NCBI GenBank assembly: GCA_030323885.1
Contig: CM059194.1
Location: 1,551,889 to 1,615,888 of the forward strand
Source: Branchipolynoe longqiensis
Taxonomy: Eukaryota; Annelida; Polychaeta; Phyllodocida; Polynoidae
DNA length: 64,000 nt
Direction: 5' to 3'
Below, in pieces: positions 37,833 to 48,066 of the stretch. The translations under genes were made by a program, and so were the position numbers. Under the pieces are notes generated by a model, which worked only from the letters and a program-made list of their open reading frames with translations, did no database searches and was not told the DNA's origin. Positions within the stretch are counted from its first letter, which is position 1, and each line of letters begins with the position of its first letter.

Positions 37833-38156
37833 AAGAAGTCGACAGGAGTCATGGCTGATACCCGGTCTGCCTGCCAGGCGGCACACATTGCTCACGTGAC
37901 TTCACTGAGTGGAGAGCGTGAAGCCGCCCGCAGAGTGCAGCGGCGTCTCGCACCCGGCGCCTGCGTACAAGTGGAGCTGGCACCGGGACGCACCACCCGG
38001 CACCCCGCCACTTCCCCCTCTCACCCGGCACCTCGCCACATCCCCCCGGCACCCACACCCACACACACACACATTGGGGATGGGGAGTCACAAACGCTGG
38101 CAGGCGCAGGTGCACCTCACAAACACAGGGTTCGGTGTCTGCTACAGTGCTACACA
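37833..38156. other. No gene supported
   Basis: GC-richer stretch with a 248-codon plus-strand frame (37851-38597). The frame runs through a Pro/His tract, the reversed retroposon repeat and a (CACTCA)n run, so it is not a real gene. Confidence 0.5.
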
Positions 38157-38360
38157 CCTTTCCTTGAAGATTTATACTGCCTATCATGGATAAGTCTGAA
38201 TAGTCTTGTTTTCACCAGTAGACAATTGGTCGATGGAAAGCCAGAGCCTACACTTTTACCGACCCAAGGGATTTTTAACTTCCCAGTCCACATAGACATG
38301 GTACAAGAGCAATGGGCCTTTGATGACACTGTAACTTGTAAGTTATACACAGCAGTGGAC
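38157..38360 (-). mobile_element. Retroposon-like repeat, inverted partner of 31697-31920
   Basis: Reversed it reads ACCATGTCTATGTGGACTGG, AAAAATCCCTTGGGTCGG, TATCCATGATAGGCAGTATA. The A-rich tail seen in the other copy is absent here. Confidence 0.65.
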
Positions 38361-38404
38361 ATCCAAATTGGCAGAGGTGATTGCATGCAGAATCGAACCA
38401 CCGA

Positions 38405-38480
38405 CATGTACACACTCACTCACGCACTCACACACTCACGCACTCATGCACTCACTTACACACTCACATACACACATTCC
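38405..38480. repeat. (ACACTCACGC)n / CACTCA microsatellite
   Basis: CACACTCACTCACGCACTCA-type repeats. Confidence 0.85.
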
Positions 38481-38547
38481 ATTCATATGGGCTGCTTGCT
38501 GCACTCAATGTTACACCATGTAGACACAGTTCACTCACATGTGTTTG

Positions 38548-38878
38548 GCCAGACGGGATGGCTGAATGAGTTGAGTGTCCATCTTCCGGTTTGGTAGGTC
38601 ATGGGATTTGAACCCACAGGTTCGAACCAACAACTTAAAAATTGGTAGTTGTCACTTCCTAGCCAGGCGTTCGGCATTAATAGAATAGGGCAAGGACTGG
38701 TTAGCTCAGTGTCAGGATAATATGACTGAGTGGGGTATCAGGTCATGGTGCTGGTGGCCTGATTTCCCAGTGGGGCAGAACTATAATGTCACCATGAGTG
38801 TGCACTGTCACAAGTCAGTACCCGTCATGATATGACCGTAGATGTTGGCAGGATGTAAAACTCCAACAACCAACGAAC
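38548..38878 (+). mobile_element. SINE-A, A-type head, full length
   Basis: Head GGCCAGACGGGATGGCTGAA, box B GGTTCGAACC, body, and tail GTAAAACTCCAACAACCAAC. No clear TSD. Confidence 0.9.
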
Positions 38879-39227
38879 CATTTAGGCTGGAGATGTGAGC
38901 CGATGTAGTTTACCTTTTGGGTCAAACTGCCAGCCTCAGCGCTTCCCTAGAGACCATTGGTCACTTACTCTGAATACCTGTATTTGTGAAGATGGAACTT
39001 CACTGACAACGCACATATGGGGGCATCTTCCCCAGATGCCACATGGGTGCCACATATCTGGCGTTGCTAGGTTACCGATGCTGTTATTGACCGATGATTG
39101 ATTTCCTGACCGACGGAGTATATATCATTAACCTTTTCACCTCAAGTAGCATGGTTTATCTGAGCAACCACTGCTGGCGGAAAGAAACTTGGACAGACAC
39201 CAGTTCTTTATTTGAGTTGAATAATAT
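38879..39227. other. No gene recognised
   Basis: About 350 bp of ordinary composition. Short ORFs (38895-39101, 39094-39345) have no recognisable domain. Confidence 0.5.
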
Positions 39228-39238
39228 CCCAATTAAGC

Positions 39239-39593
39239 AACACAAAAAGAGGAAACTTTTGTTATATTTAACAACTCCTCTAGAGCACATCGATTTTTAT
39301 CATCGGCGGACACCTAACAATAATACTAACATATGGTCATTCTGACATATTTCTCTGGAGGAAACCTGCTGCTGCCACATAGGCTACTCTTTCAAATAAG
39401 CAGCACAGGGTATTTTATATGCATTTCCCCACATACAGGACAGCACATACCACATCCTTTGATGAACCAGTTGTGGACCACTGGTTTGAACTGAAAATAG
39501 CCCAAACTGCAAATGTGTCTACTGAGCAGGATCGATTGGATGTCCCACACCTTCACATGCGGACACTCTACCACCTGAGCTACGTCCCGCTCA
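39239..39593 (-). mobile_element. SINE-B, full length, perfect TSD
   Basis: 3' end TTTGTTATATTTAACAACTC at the left, head CACCTGAGCTACGTCCCGCT at the right. An 11-bp TSD CCCAATTAAGC lies at 39228-39238 and 39594-39604. Confidence 0.93.
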
Positions 39594-39690
39594 CCCAATT
39601 AAGCCGATATATGCTGACCTTCCAACCTTAGCAGTTACAGCGTAGTTGAACTATTTATACATCAACTGATGGTTTACACACAATTAAGCA

Positions 39691-39733
39691 TTCTTGTTTG
39701 TTGGAGTTTTACGTCCTGGCAATATGTAAGGTA
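39691..39733 (-). mobile_element. SINE-A 3' end fragment
   Basis: CTTGTTTGTTGGAGTTTTAC then GTCCTGGCAATATGTAAGG. It abuts the foldback element at 39738. Confidence 0.75.
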
Positions 39734-39737
39734 TAAA

Positions 39738-39988
39738 TGCAGATCTAAATGCAGAAGGTATAAGAAATGCTGATTACTTTATGTAAATGCAATGGCAGAT
39801 AAAAGATTTACATCTCAATTGAATATATATATTTCTAATTGGTATTCTAAATTAGCTGAAATGAGCTGAGTGGCCCTATGGAATCTGTTAGTTTCAGCAC
39901 ATTTGTGAATATTTTATATACTATTGCATTTACCATGTTTACATAAAAGTAATCAGCACGTCGTATACCATCTGCATTTAGATCTAGA
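39738..39988. mobile_element. Foldback/MITE-like element, about 250 bp
   Basis: The left arm GATCTAAATGCAGAAGGTAT ... TGCTGATTACTTTATGTAAA is inverted in the right arm (39925-39988; ...TTTACATAAAAGTAATCAGC ... CATCTGCATTTAGATC). The loop is about 110 bp. A partly homologous single arm occurs near 59488-59600. Confidence 0.75.
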
Positions 39989-40004
39989 CAAATCTCGTGT
40001 TAGA

Positions 40005-40870
40005 ACTATAGCGCGACATTGGGAGAGTCAGTTTTACTTGTTTTATTCTTCTTATGGTTAATAACATCCATGGAGAGAGGAAATGGATAGGGTTCATCAG
40101 ACATTGGTTATATTTATCTTTGAAACAAGTTTCTGTTGACACATTTGACATTTTAAAATTTAGAACAAGAATTAAAAAGCACACATTTACGCACAGAGGA
40201 AAGGGAAGTTGTTCTCATTTGATCACATCTTTTTCTCATTATTTATGCTGGTTGAAAATTAGCGAGGCTCAGTTGTCATTGAATACAAATCTTTTCATGC
40301 AGTTCTTATTGCCATATTTTCTTTTCAGATTTATAAATCTAGATTTAGGTTTAGAACTCTAGATTCAGATATTTTTAGAATTGTCACTTTTGATCAAGAA
40401 GCCAAAATGCCATGACCAACCTCATTTGATACTTCTTGAAATGATGCAATTTGGACTATTATTACATTTATGTATATTAAAAGGGAGATTAGACATTTAC
40501 CACAGAGCATGTGTTCTCAGCCGGCTGACACTCCTACTGCTAATAATATAATGCTGACGTGAACATCGGCCTAAGTAAGTAAAGTGACTGATTGTTTTGT
40601 AGGGAATTGGATATTTCTTAGCTCAAAATGCTTAACTATGGATAGTTGTGTCTTAGATATATTCACTTCGTTATTATGTTGCACGAGTGAATCCATTTTT
40701 ACTGCAAATTGTTTGATTTTATATTAAAATAATAGAAATAAAGAAGTTTTGTACTGCACACATCAATCAAGACAATGAACTCAGAAACAAACCGGAAATA
40801 AACTACCCAAACTCTTCGCCGCACATGCGCAGCGCAGCCTCGGCCTGCGAGGTCCGAAGGTGGCATTCCA
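40005..40870 (-). repeat. Dispersed repeat, inverted partner of 59085-59500
   Basis: GTTAATAACAT, TTTGAAACAAGTTTCTGTTG, ACATTTGACATTTTAAAATT, AGCTCAAAATGCTTAACTAT and AATAGAAATAAAGAAGTTTT recur reversed and in order at 59085-59500. This copy carries about 380 bp of extra internal sequence (about 40200-40580). No coding domain. Confidence 0.65.
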
Positions 40871-40977
40871 TCTCTTCTCTAGTTTTGTGGTATTTTTGGC
40901 AATTGTAACATATACTGTCAAAAGTGTCATGTCAGGAGCATGCTAATGTATCTAAGAGAATCTCTGGGAAATATCAA

Positions 40978-41047
40978 CCACAAGTCGGTGCCCATCCTGG
41001 TGTCATCTTAGATGTTGCCAGGAGGTAAAACTCCGAAAACAAACAAA
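40978..41047 (+). mobile_element. SINE-A 3' end fragment
   Basis: CAAGTCGGTGCCCATCCTGG, TTAGATGTTGCCAGGAGG, and tail AAAACTCCGAAAACAAACAA. Confidence 0.85.
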
Positions 41048-41456
41048 CACCCCCCCACCCCCAACTCCCTCGAACCTCCAACTTCCACCCCTCACCACAA
41101 CACACACACACACACACTCCTACCTCATCAAACAGACCGCCGAGTAGAATGGAGAACACAGAACACACTCCATCCAATCTCCAACGTCCAACCTCAAACC
41201 CTACCATAACCCTCACCTACCTCAACAAACAGACCGGCGAGTAGAATACACAGAACACAGAGCACAGAGAGACACCTGTCGGCCGCTGGGGTGACGAGCG
41301 ACGCTGAGCGTGAGCCCAATGGGGCTGGCATGTTCCGATAACGAGGTTGTTTGTGTCGGTAACGAGCAGTCCGTCGGTGTGACAGCGCCCTGACGAATGA
41401 CGTCATCTCTCGGTGGAGGGCGGCGGGCCCGAGGCCTGTCTGAGGTGGTTGTGTAT
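41048..41456. other. Unassigned, with a tandem pair of about 90 bp
   Basis: CTACCTCATCAAACAGACCG ... AGAACACAGAACACAC (41130-41168) is repeated at 41217-41265. The rest, including a GC-rich stretch to 41456, has no recognised feature. Confidence 0.5.
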
Positions 41457-42172
41457 GAAGGCCCTGTCACACTATGACATACGGCATCAGCGCGTGCTCA
41501 ACATTAGACAATTTGCCAGTACGTCAGCATTCATCAAACTTTTCAGTGGTGGGGGGTAAAAATGGGCATATACACAACATACACACAACGTACATACCAT
41601 ATGCAGAACGTATCTCTGACATATTGCTAGCATATGAGAGCGTTCATGTGCCTCGCAAAATGTTCGCAAAACATTCGCAAGATGCTCGCACAAGCTCATG
41701 GAACACTGACCAACGTTACATGCGTTACTCCATCGCTAGAAACATGGCGTATACGTTAAATACGCTGGAGATACGGCAGGCAAATGTTCGAAGTACGTTA
41801 GGAATACATAATTCATCCGTTGGCAGTATGCGGACTGAATGCGGACTGCACGTTCCCACTGGCTGAACATACAGCTAATGTGCATCAACATATACCAAAG
41901 TATCCCTAACGTACTCCCAATGTATGCCAATGTATCCCGAACGTACACGCAGCATACATTCAATGTACGAGCCACACATTGACACATGGTGACAATTCTG
42001 AGCATGCGCAACAATTTTTCAGAGCCTCGATGCGCGTCGATGTAAGACGACATATACCGACGTATCCAGAACGTATATGCTGTATGCCCAACGTACATGT
42101 AACATATGATGACGTACACCAATGTGTTGGTCGAAAATCACATATGGTACATTGTAGTGTGACAGCCCCTTC
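41457..42172. mobile_element. 716-bp TIR element, GAAGGCCCTGTCACACTA termini
   Basis: Left GAAGGCCCTGTCACACTATG and right (inverse) GAAGGGGCTGTCACACTACA. The interior is full of short ACGTAC/CATAC words (AACGTACATACC, CCAATGTATCCCGAACGTAC) in both orientations and has no domain. The termini resemble those of 45761-46082 (CTGTCACATTAC). A non-autonomous DNA transposon is likely; the superfamily is undetermined and no clear TSD is seen. Confidence 0.72.
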
Positions 42173-42242
42173 AGTATCTTACCCGTCAGCTCGCCATGGC
42201 CACGCAAAGATCTGCCGCAGGCTGCTCACTCATAGTGATAGC

Positions 42243-42970
42243 CAGAGGTGCTCGTCTGAGAGGCTCATAGCTGCTCACACCTGCTCATAATGTAGTTGTT
42301 GGGGTTGCACATCCTGGCAACATCTAAGGCCATGTCAATTATCAGGACGGATTTGTTGGTTTGATTGTTGTTGTTTTGCGTCCTAGCAACATCTAAGGTC
42401 ATATCAGGACGGATTTGTTTGCTCGTTGTGGTTTTAAGTCCGAGCAACATCGAAGGTCATATCACGACGGATTTGTTTCTTGTTTTATGTCCTAGCAACA
42501 TCTAAGGCCATATCATGACAAATTTGATTGTTTGTTGTTGTTTTACGTTCTGACAACATCTACAGTCATATCAGGGCGGGTACTGACTTGGGACAGTGCG
42601 CACTCATGGCATCTTTATACTATAGTGCTGCTCCACTGGGAGACCAGGCCATATCTGCTAATAGTAATATCTGCTAATATCTGCTCATACCTGCTCATTC
42701 GAGCTCATACCTACTAATGACTTCTCACCGTTGCTCATAGCTGCTCATAGCTTCTCATAACTGCTCAAACCTGCTCATACCTTCTCACATCTGCTCACAT
42801 CTGCTTACATCTGCTCATAGCTGCTCATAGCTGCTCATATCTGCATGTAGCTGCACGTAGCTGCACGTAGCTGCACGTAGCTGCACGTAGCTGCTTAGAG
42901 CTGCTCACAGCAGGCCTGAGGAGTTTAGAATTGCTCATAGATCGTCAAACCTGCTTACAGCTGCTGGCCT
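42243..42970. repeat. GCTGCTCATA minisatellite with a tandem SINE-tail array inside
   Basis: CTGCTCATAGCTGCTCATAC-type 10-bp units occupy 42260-42293 and 42651-42970, including five TGCACGTAGC variants at about 42840-42890. The array is interrupted by 42294-42650 (SINE tails). Confidence 0.9.
42294..42650 (-). mobile_element. Five tandem SINE-A 3' ends
   Basis: Five consecutive reversed SINE-A tails, each with a T/G-rich start, a GTCCTAGCAACATCTAAGG-like core and a CATATCAGGACGGA end (units at about 42294, 42353, 42412, 42471 and 42521). The last continues into the body to GGGAGACCAGGCC. The first unit is the variant with GGGGTTGCACATCC and an extra CAATT. Confidence 0.88.
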
Positions 42971-43046
42971 GCGCCGTCCAATTGCCCTCAGAGATGCCTG
43001 GCTTTGAATTGTTCAGCGTTTCTCAGACATGGCCAAGCCTATGTAC

Positions 43047-43403
43047 AGTGGACCAGGCGGGATGGCTGAGTGAGTTGAGCGTCCGTCTCCCGTTTTGGTA
43101 GATCGTGGGATTCGAACCCACGGGTTAGAACCCTGGTCTAGTCACCCAATGACTTAAACATAGATAAGTGTCTCTTCCTAGCCAGGCGCCCGACATTAAT
43201 AGGGTACGGCAAGGACTAATTGGCCCTAGTGTCCGAATAATATGACTGAGTGGGATATCAGGTCATGGTGCGGGTGACCTGGTCTCTTAGTGGGGCAGCA
43301 CTATAAAGAAAGTCACAATGAGTGCGCACTGTCACAAGTCAATGCCCATCCTGATAACACCTTAAATGTTGCAGGACGTACAACTCCAACAACCAAACAA
43401 AAT
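43047..43403 (+). mobile_element. SINE-A, A-type head, full length
   Basis: Head GACCAGGCGGGATGGCTGAG, CCGTCTCCCGTTTTGG, a doubled GGGATTCGAACCCACGGGTT arm, body, and tail ACGTACAACTCCAACAACCA. Confidence 0.9.
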
Positions 43404-43459
43404 CGGTCCTGAGATGACCTTAGATGTATCTAGGACGTCAGACAACAAGAAACAAACAG
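43404..43459 (+). mobile_element. SINE-A 3' end fragment abutting a full copy
   Basis: GGTCCTGAGATGACCTTAGA, GTATCTAGGACG and tail CAACAAGAAACAAAC. A second tail directly follows the complete SINE. Confidence 0.82.
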
Positions 43460-44662
43460 CTTCGCCCAGAACTGCTCAATCTACTGGCGAGTAACGACTG
43501 AAGGCAATGGTGGACGACACATTCATGTTCTCCTAATAACACCCGCTGCCTGCAACAGCCGAGTTCCCCGAGCCCACTCTGAGCTGTAAAGAGCAGAACA
43601 CAGATGCACACATCTGTTGAGGTATGTGTCAAGCTCTGCTGACCTCTGACCTCCTGGTCCCTGTGTCTCCATAACTTCCTAGGCCTTCAAATCAATATAG
43701 GCCTGCTGACCTTCCCGCGCCAATGGGGAAGTTTTTTGTCGCCTTGTAAGTGTGAACTCAGCTCCCGGTTAATGGTACCCTGACCTATGGGAACGTTGGC
43801 ATTCTTTGATCTGAATAGAGAAAACAAATCAGTTTGTGTCAGGACAGAAATAGACAGATGCACTCACACACAAAAAACAGTTTGGGAATAAAAAATTAAA
43901 AAGAAAACATCCTGGTAGTAGTAGTGGCAGGTGGGGGTTGGGGGTGAAGGGGGTGGGATGGGGTGGGATGGGGTGGGAGGGTGGGATGGGGTGGGATAGG
44001 AGCACAGGAGAAGATGAAAACCGTTTGTGGAACAGGGAGTATTTGCTTGGCTTCTATTGATTTGATGAGATACATTTACCCTGGTTTTTTTTATTTTTGT
44101 TTTTTTATTGAGGCTGTATTTATTCTGTCCATAGCATGTAAGCCTGGGTACCCAGGCTTGTTTTCAATGCTGGCCAGCTGTAGTGTTGGTGTTGTCTTAC
44201 CACACAGTAGCTGCTGATAAGTTATTTGATTGTCTGCATTTCAGTAGCAGATAGATAGTTGTTGGTACGTTTAGTAGCCTATGTTAGTTTTTTTGGGCCC
44301 TCTTGGCATTGTATTTTTGTTCTATTCTTATTACTATGTTAGTTGTTTTCTTAAGGTTCTATGTTAGTGTTTTGGGGTTTTCTTGGGAAGAGTTTTCCGC
44401 TTTTTTCTACTTAATTCTATACTAGCCTATTTTATTTACATGTCCATAGGCTTGTAGGTAATAGGTGGTTGAGTTATCTTTGTTTGAAATTGATTTGATT
44501 TATATTGTTGTTGTTTATATTGTTGTTGATTTATATTGTTGTTGTTTTGAGCCACAAACCTTGCCAGATCCATCATGTTTCAATCTATCGGAAATTATAT
44601 AAAATTCATATATAAAATATAAAATTTAAAATTCATATTTACTGTTTGAGATATCAATTAGT
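43460..44662. other. About 1.2 kb without recognised genes or repeats
   Basis: Includes a GGGGTGGGAT run (43930-43995) and an AT-rich, T-run-rich portion. The ORF at 43963-44217 has a hydrophobic stretch (PGFFYFCFFIEAVFILS) but arises from T-rich DNA. No family was recognised and no exon is supported. Confidence 0.45.
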
Positions 44663-44666
44663 TTAA

Positions 44667-45086
44667 ACCTGCAGAGTCCAATGAAACATCAACGTAGACA
44701 TCATAGACATCAACTTGGACATCATAGACTTGATTCTATATATCTAACTGTTTGTTGTTTGTTTGTTGTTGTTTTACGTCCTAGCAACATCTAAGGTCAT
44801 ATCAGGACGGATACTGAGGTATTTACTAAGCATTTGTTGTCAGATAGAAGGGGACACTGAGTGAAGGTAATAGAATCTGCCAGTTTACTGCAGAAGCCAA
44901 ATGGTGGAAGAGTTTTGGTGTTCTTGTCCAAATCAATTTGACAAGTTTGAATTTCAAATATATCAAATGTTAGCGGTTTTAAATCTAAGATAATTCAAAT
45001 TAAAGTAAGGTAGATTATAAATATCAATTTGATATATTTATCTCAGAAAAAATGGCAGAAACACAAAACCATCAGACTGTGCAACT
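44667..45086 (+). mobile_element. TTAA-flanked TIR element with SINE-A tail insertion
   Basis: TTAA 44663-44666 and 45087-45090. Termini ACCTGCAGAGTCCAATG and CATCAGACTGTGCAACT. A SINE-A 3' end (TTTGTTGTTTGTTTGTTGTT ... ATATCAGGACGGATACT) is inserted at about 44749-44815. Confidence 0.8.
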
Positions 45087-45090
45087 TTAA

Positions 45091-45760
45091 GTAATGCAAC
45101 CACATTGAAATCTTAAAGGGACTGTAACCTGACAAACCGAACATATTCACAATGCATGAATGAATAAGACTCTTGGCACATTCAACTGTGCTGTCTGGAA
45201 TCATGGCTGGTGGGGCTCAGCTCTCGACTTCATCCCCCTGATATTATCAATGGATATTCATGAAGGTGATCATGCCTTTTTGGCCTGACCATGCCCTTAC
45301 ACTTCTACTGCCACTACCCATACTGATGTGTTGGTCTGGCTCTGGAACAGTTTGTTTCACAGTCCCCGAATCCTGCTCAGAGTGCAAAGGTTCTAAGGCT
45401 ACAACTCTTTATTCAATTTCGCAACTTATAATTTACTATGTAATAAGAAGAGTCTAGGCACACGAAAAACAGACAAATCCATATAAGCTTTTCTCTGTAG
45501 AATCAAAACAGTAGTTATGCTCTTACATGTCAAGTCTATTAATTTCATAAGAGTAATGCATTGCATAGTGGATGTGTTAGCTTCTGCAAAAAAAACCCAC
45601 CAGATTTGATTATCGGAATGATGACAGCTTCAGCTCAAACCTGGTAGTCATGGTTACACTTCAGCTCAAATAGCGATCGTTGGTGTTTGCGCCTGAACTC
45701 TTCATATTATTGGCAACGGGTTTACTTGTATTATCCACGGTTGGGACTAATACTAATAGT
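45091..45760. other. No gene recognised
   Basis: Mixed AT-rich sequence. Short ORFs (for example 45260-45457) have no recognisable domain. Confidence 0.5.
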
Positions 45761-46082
45761 AATGGTGCTGTCACATTACAATGCTTCTCGCCAATGTGCG
45801 TCGACATGTGTGATTTTTTGGCGCTACATCGGGATACGTCAGGAAGCATTATGTGCGCGTTACGCGCGCGTCGGTAGATGTTAATAAACGGTGATGTTTG
45901 GACACATATCAACAGTTTTTTAGTTTTTTTTCTCATGCATCGATATACATTACCACAACGTCGGCCGCATGCTATGAATACGTTGCGCTGACGCCGAGAA
46001 GTTTGATGTGTCTCGACATTAAAAAGTGATTTTGTGCATTGGCGCGTGCCGGCGAGAAACGTCGTAATGTGACATGGCCATT
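45761..46082 (+). mobile_element. 322-bp TIR element, AATGG...CTGTCACATTAC termini
   Basis: Left AATGGTGCTGTCACATTACA with TGCTTCTCGCCAATG. The right inverse is AATGGCCATGTCACATTACG with CGTTTCTCGCCGGCA. The interior has CGCGCGTCGG and ACGTCGGCCG words. The right-end fragment at 4556-4622 belongs to the same family. Non-autonomous DNA transposon. Confidence 0.8.
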
Positions 46083-46191
46083 ATACAACCATGAGTATAT
46101 TTCACTTGGGACAAATACACAACTACGCTTATATTTCAATGCATGTGCTGCTACTAAGTCAACAAACATTGTAGAAATGATTTGCATCTCG

Positions 46192-46285
46192 ATGGACCTG
46201 CTACAGCTGGCCCTGATCTGTTCTTGGTTTCCTTTTCTCCTGGTGCTGCTGGGGAGAGAACCTGCCCTGAGCCTCCTGGACAGTA
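46192..46285 (+). other. Signal-peptide-like ORF, interrupted by a MITE (weak)
   Basis: From the ATG at 46192 the frame reads MDLLQLALICSWFPFLLVLL, then GREPALSLLDS, and stops within the MITE. It has a strongly hydrophobic, signal-peptide-like N-terminus in a locally CTG-rich stretch. The TA-flanked element at 46286-46658 interrupts it; beyond it the same frame would run only 12 or so codons. A second frame beyond the MITE (ending 46931) is cysteine-containing. It could be the first exon of a secreted protein or a chance ORF. No homolog is recognised. Confidence 0.2.
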
Positions 46286-46658
46286 GGTAAAAGATTCACC
46301 CCATACTTATCGTACAGGGGTGAACCCTAGCGTAGTCTAAATACGAGCGAAAATAGTTTTAGTATGGAACAGGAACTAGAAACTGTGCTTCCAGGATCAA
46401 ATGGCTAGATATATATCAGCACAGAGTTGGTGAAATGGGAGAGAATGCAAAGACAAGATGGCGGCGATAAAACGCCATTGGTTTTATTTTTAAAGTTCCT
46501 TAAACTACTTGTTTTATTATATTTTTCAAATCAAAGTTAGCGGGTAAATATGAAGATTTATGTGAAGAATATATTTTGCTTCTTAAATTAAGAATTCACC
46601 AGCTCAATTCATGGGTTGGTTTTCACCCCTACTGTAAGCATGGTGTGAATCTTTTACC
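46286..46658. mobile_element. TA-flanked TIR element, GGTAAAAGATTCACCCC termini
   Basis: 373 bp. Left GGTAAAAGATTCACCCCATA and right (inverse) GGTAAAAGATTCACACCATG, with similarity extending about 42 bp to GGGGTGAA. TA lies at 46284-46285 and 46659-46660. No ORF. Tc1/mariner-type MITE by TSD. Confidence 0.85.
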
Positions 46659-46660
46659 TA

Positions 46661-46931
46661 CCTCGACACCTGCCCGACTGCAGCCAGTCAAGTAATGGGG
46701 GCTCGGTGCACGCGTGCACCAGCGCCACACCCCTGCGTCCCACTTGCCACCCAAATGTTGACTTCAATAAAGGGCAGCGTCTCGTGCAAGTTGTGCCTTG
46801 CCTTGTTCGTATCACTTGAGCTGAAAAATAGATCTGGTTCAATCTCATACATCATGTTTCTCTTCGGCATTCTGAGAACCTCTCAAACTGTATGTGGCGT
46901 CACCTATCAGGCGACCACAGAACTACAGTGA
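46661..46931 (+). other. Open frame of unknown status
   Basis: A frame open from the MITE edge to the stop at 46931 contains seven cysteines, including ARCTRAPAPHPCVPLATQM and SVSCKLCLALFVSLELKN, and ends CGVTYQATTELQ. Cysteine spacing vaguely recalls extracellular domains, but no family is recognised and no splice sites are convincing. It is reported because it lies opposite the signal-peptide-like ORF across the MITE. Confidence 0.2.
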
Positions 46932-46966
46932 GAACTCAAACGTGTGCACTCTTTCACAGACTAACT

Positions 46967-47144
46967 CAGTAAAACCTCTCTAACCGACCACCTCCATAGA
47001 TCGATCAATCGCTTTATTTGGATCCGAAACGATGGCCCATACAATACCATTGTAATGATAAAAAAAGTTCCCTAAACCGACCACCTTCCCAAATGGACAA
47101 TTTAAAGTCAGTCCCATGGTCGGCGATTTAGAGAGGTTTTACTG
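46967..47144 (-). mobile_element. TA-flanked MITE, CAGTAAAACCTC family, copy 5
   Basis: Termini CAGTAAAACCTCTCTAA and TTTAGAGAGGTTTTACTG. The interior is reversed relative to copy 1 (GTCAGTCCCATGGTCGG near the right). TA follows at 47145-47146; the left flank is CT. Confidence 0.85.
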
Positions 47145-47374
47145 TATATGTATTTTCACTATGACTCTCCTGTAAATGCAGTACATTTTGCAATGTGCAT
47201 AGTTTGTATATCTTGAAACAACTTATTGTTTGGGCACTATGTAGTATCCGATGAAGGCTATGTGTCTTGTGTGGTCCAGCTGTGACTAATAATGGCCTAC
47301 TATTACCGTCATTCGGCCCCAATGACCAGACTCAGCTGTCAGAGTCATGTAGGCCATACACTCCTTACCCAATG

Positions 47375-47703
47375 TACCAGACGGGATGGCCGAATGAGTT
47401 GAGCGTACGCCTCCCGGTTTAGTAGACGTGGAATTTGAACCCATGGTCGAGTGAAACTGATGACTTAAAAATTGATACTTGTCGCTTCCTAGCCAGGCAC
47501 TCACCCTTATTAGGATAGGGCAAGGACTGGTCGCTTCAGTGCCAGGATAATGTGACTGAGTGGGATATTGGGTCATGGTGCTGGTGGCCTGGTTTTCCAA
47601 TGAGGCAGCACTATAAAGTCGCCATGAGTGCGCACTGTCACAAGTCGGTACCCAATCTGATATGACTTTGGATGTTGCTAGGATGTAAAATTCCAACAAC
47701 TAA
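47375..47703 (+). mobile_element. SINE-A, A-type head, with TSD
   Basis: Head ACCAGACGGGATGGCCGAAT, body, and tail GTAAAATTCCAACAACTAA. The 12-bp TSD is CCTTACCCAATG (47363-47374) / CCTTACGCAATG (47704-47715). Confidence 0.92.
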
Positions 47704-47715
47704 CCTTACGCAATG

Positions 47716-48062
47716 GGATATGCTTTTTGTGTGAAATAGAACTGAAACATGTTTGGAATCATGTGACCTTCATAATGCAGAATAGTAATGGAGAGTTATA
47801 ATAACGCAGTTCACTGCAATTGATGTCCTCAAAGGAAAGTATCACAAAACGCACTCTAACTAATCGGGAATTTGAAGCCCCTTTTTAACTATTTCTGATA
47901 ACTTATGCAATTCCACCCTTCCCTGTTTGACGTCAGAGCACGGGCTATTTGAGCTCTCTACTTAAGTACATATGGACTGATCCTTCTCGGGACATTAGGT
48001 GAAGTATATCATGGCACTTCTAGGTGTAAAGCAGCTGATATTTACAGAAAATGAATATTTTG
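47716..48062. other. No gene recognised
   Basis: About 350 bp of ordinary AT-rich sequence. Confidence 0.5.
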
Positions 48063-48066
48063 TTAA

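Noticed and set aside
37851..38597. 248-codon plus-strand ORF
   Set aside because: It crosses a Pro/His tract, a reversed dispersed repeat, a CACTCA microsatellite and a SINE head; not a coherent protein.
43963..44217. Membrane protein suggested by a hydrophobic ORF
   Set aside because: The hydrophobic stretch is encoded by T-runs; no family, no conservation evidence.
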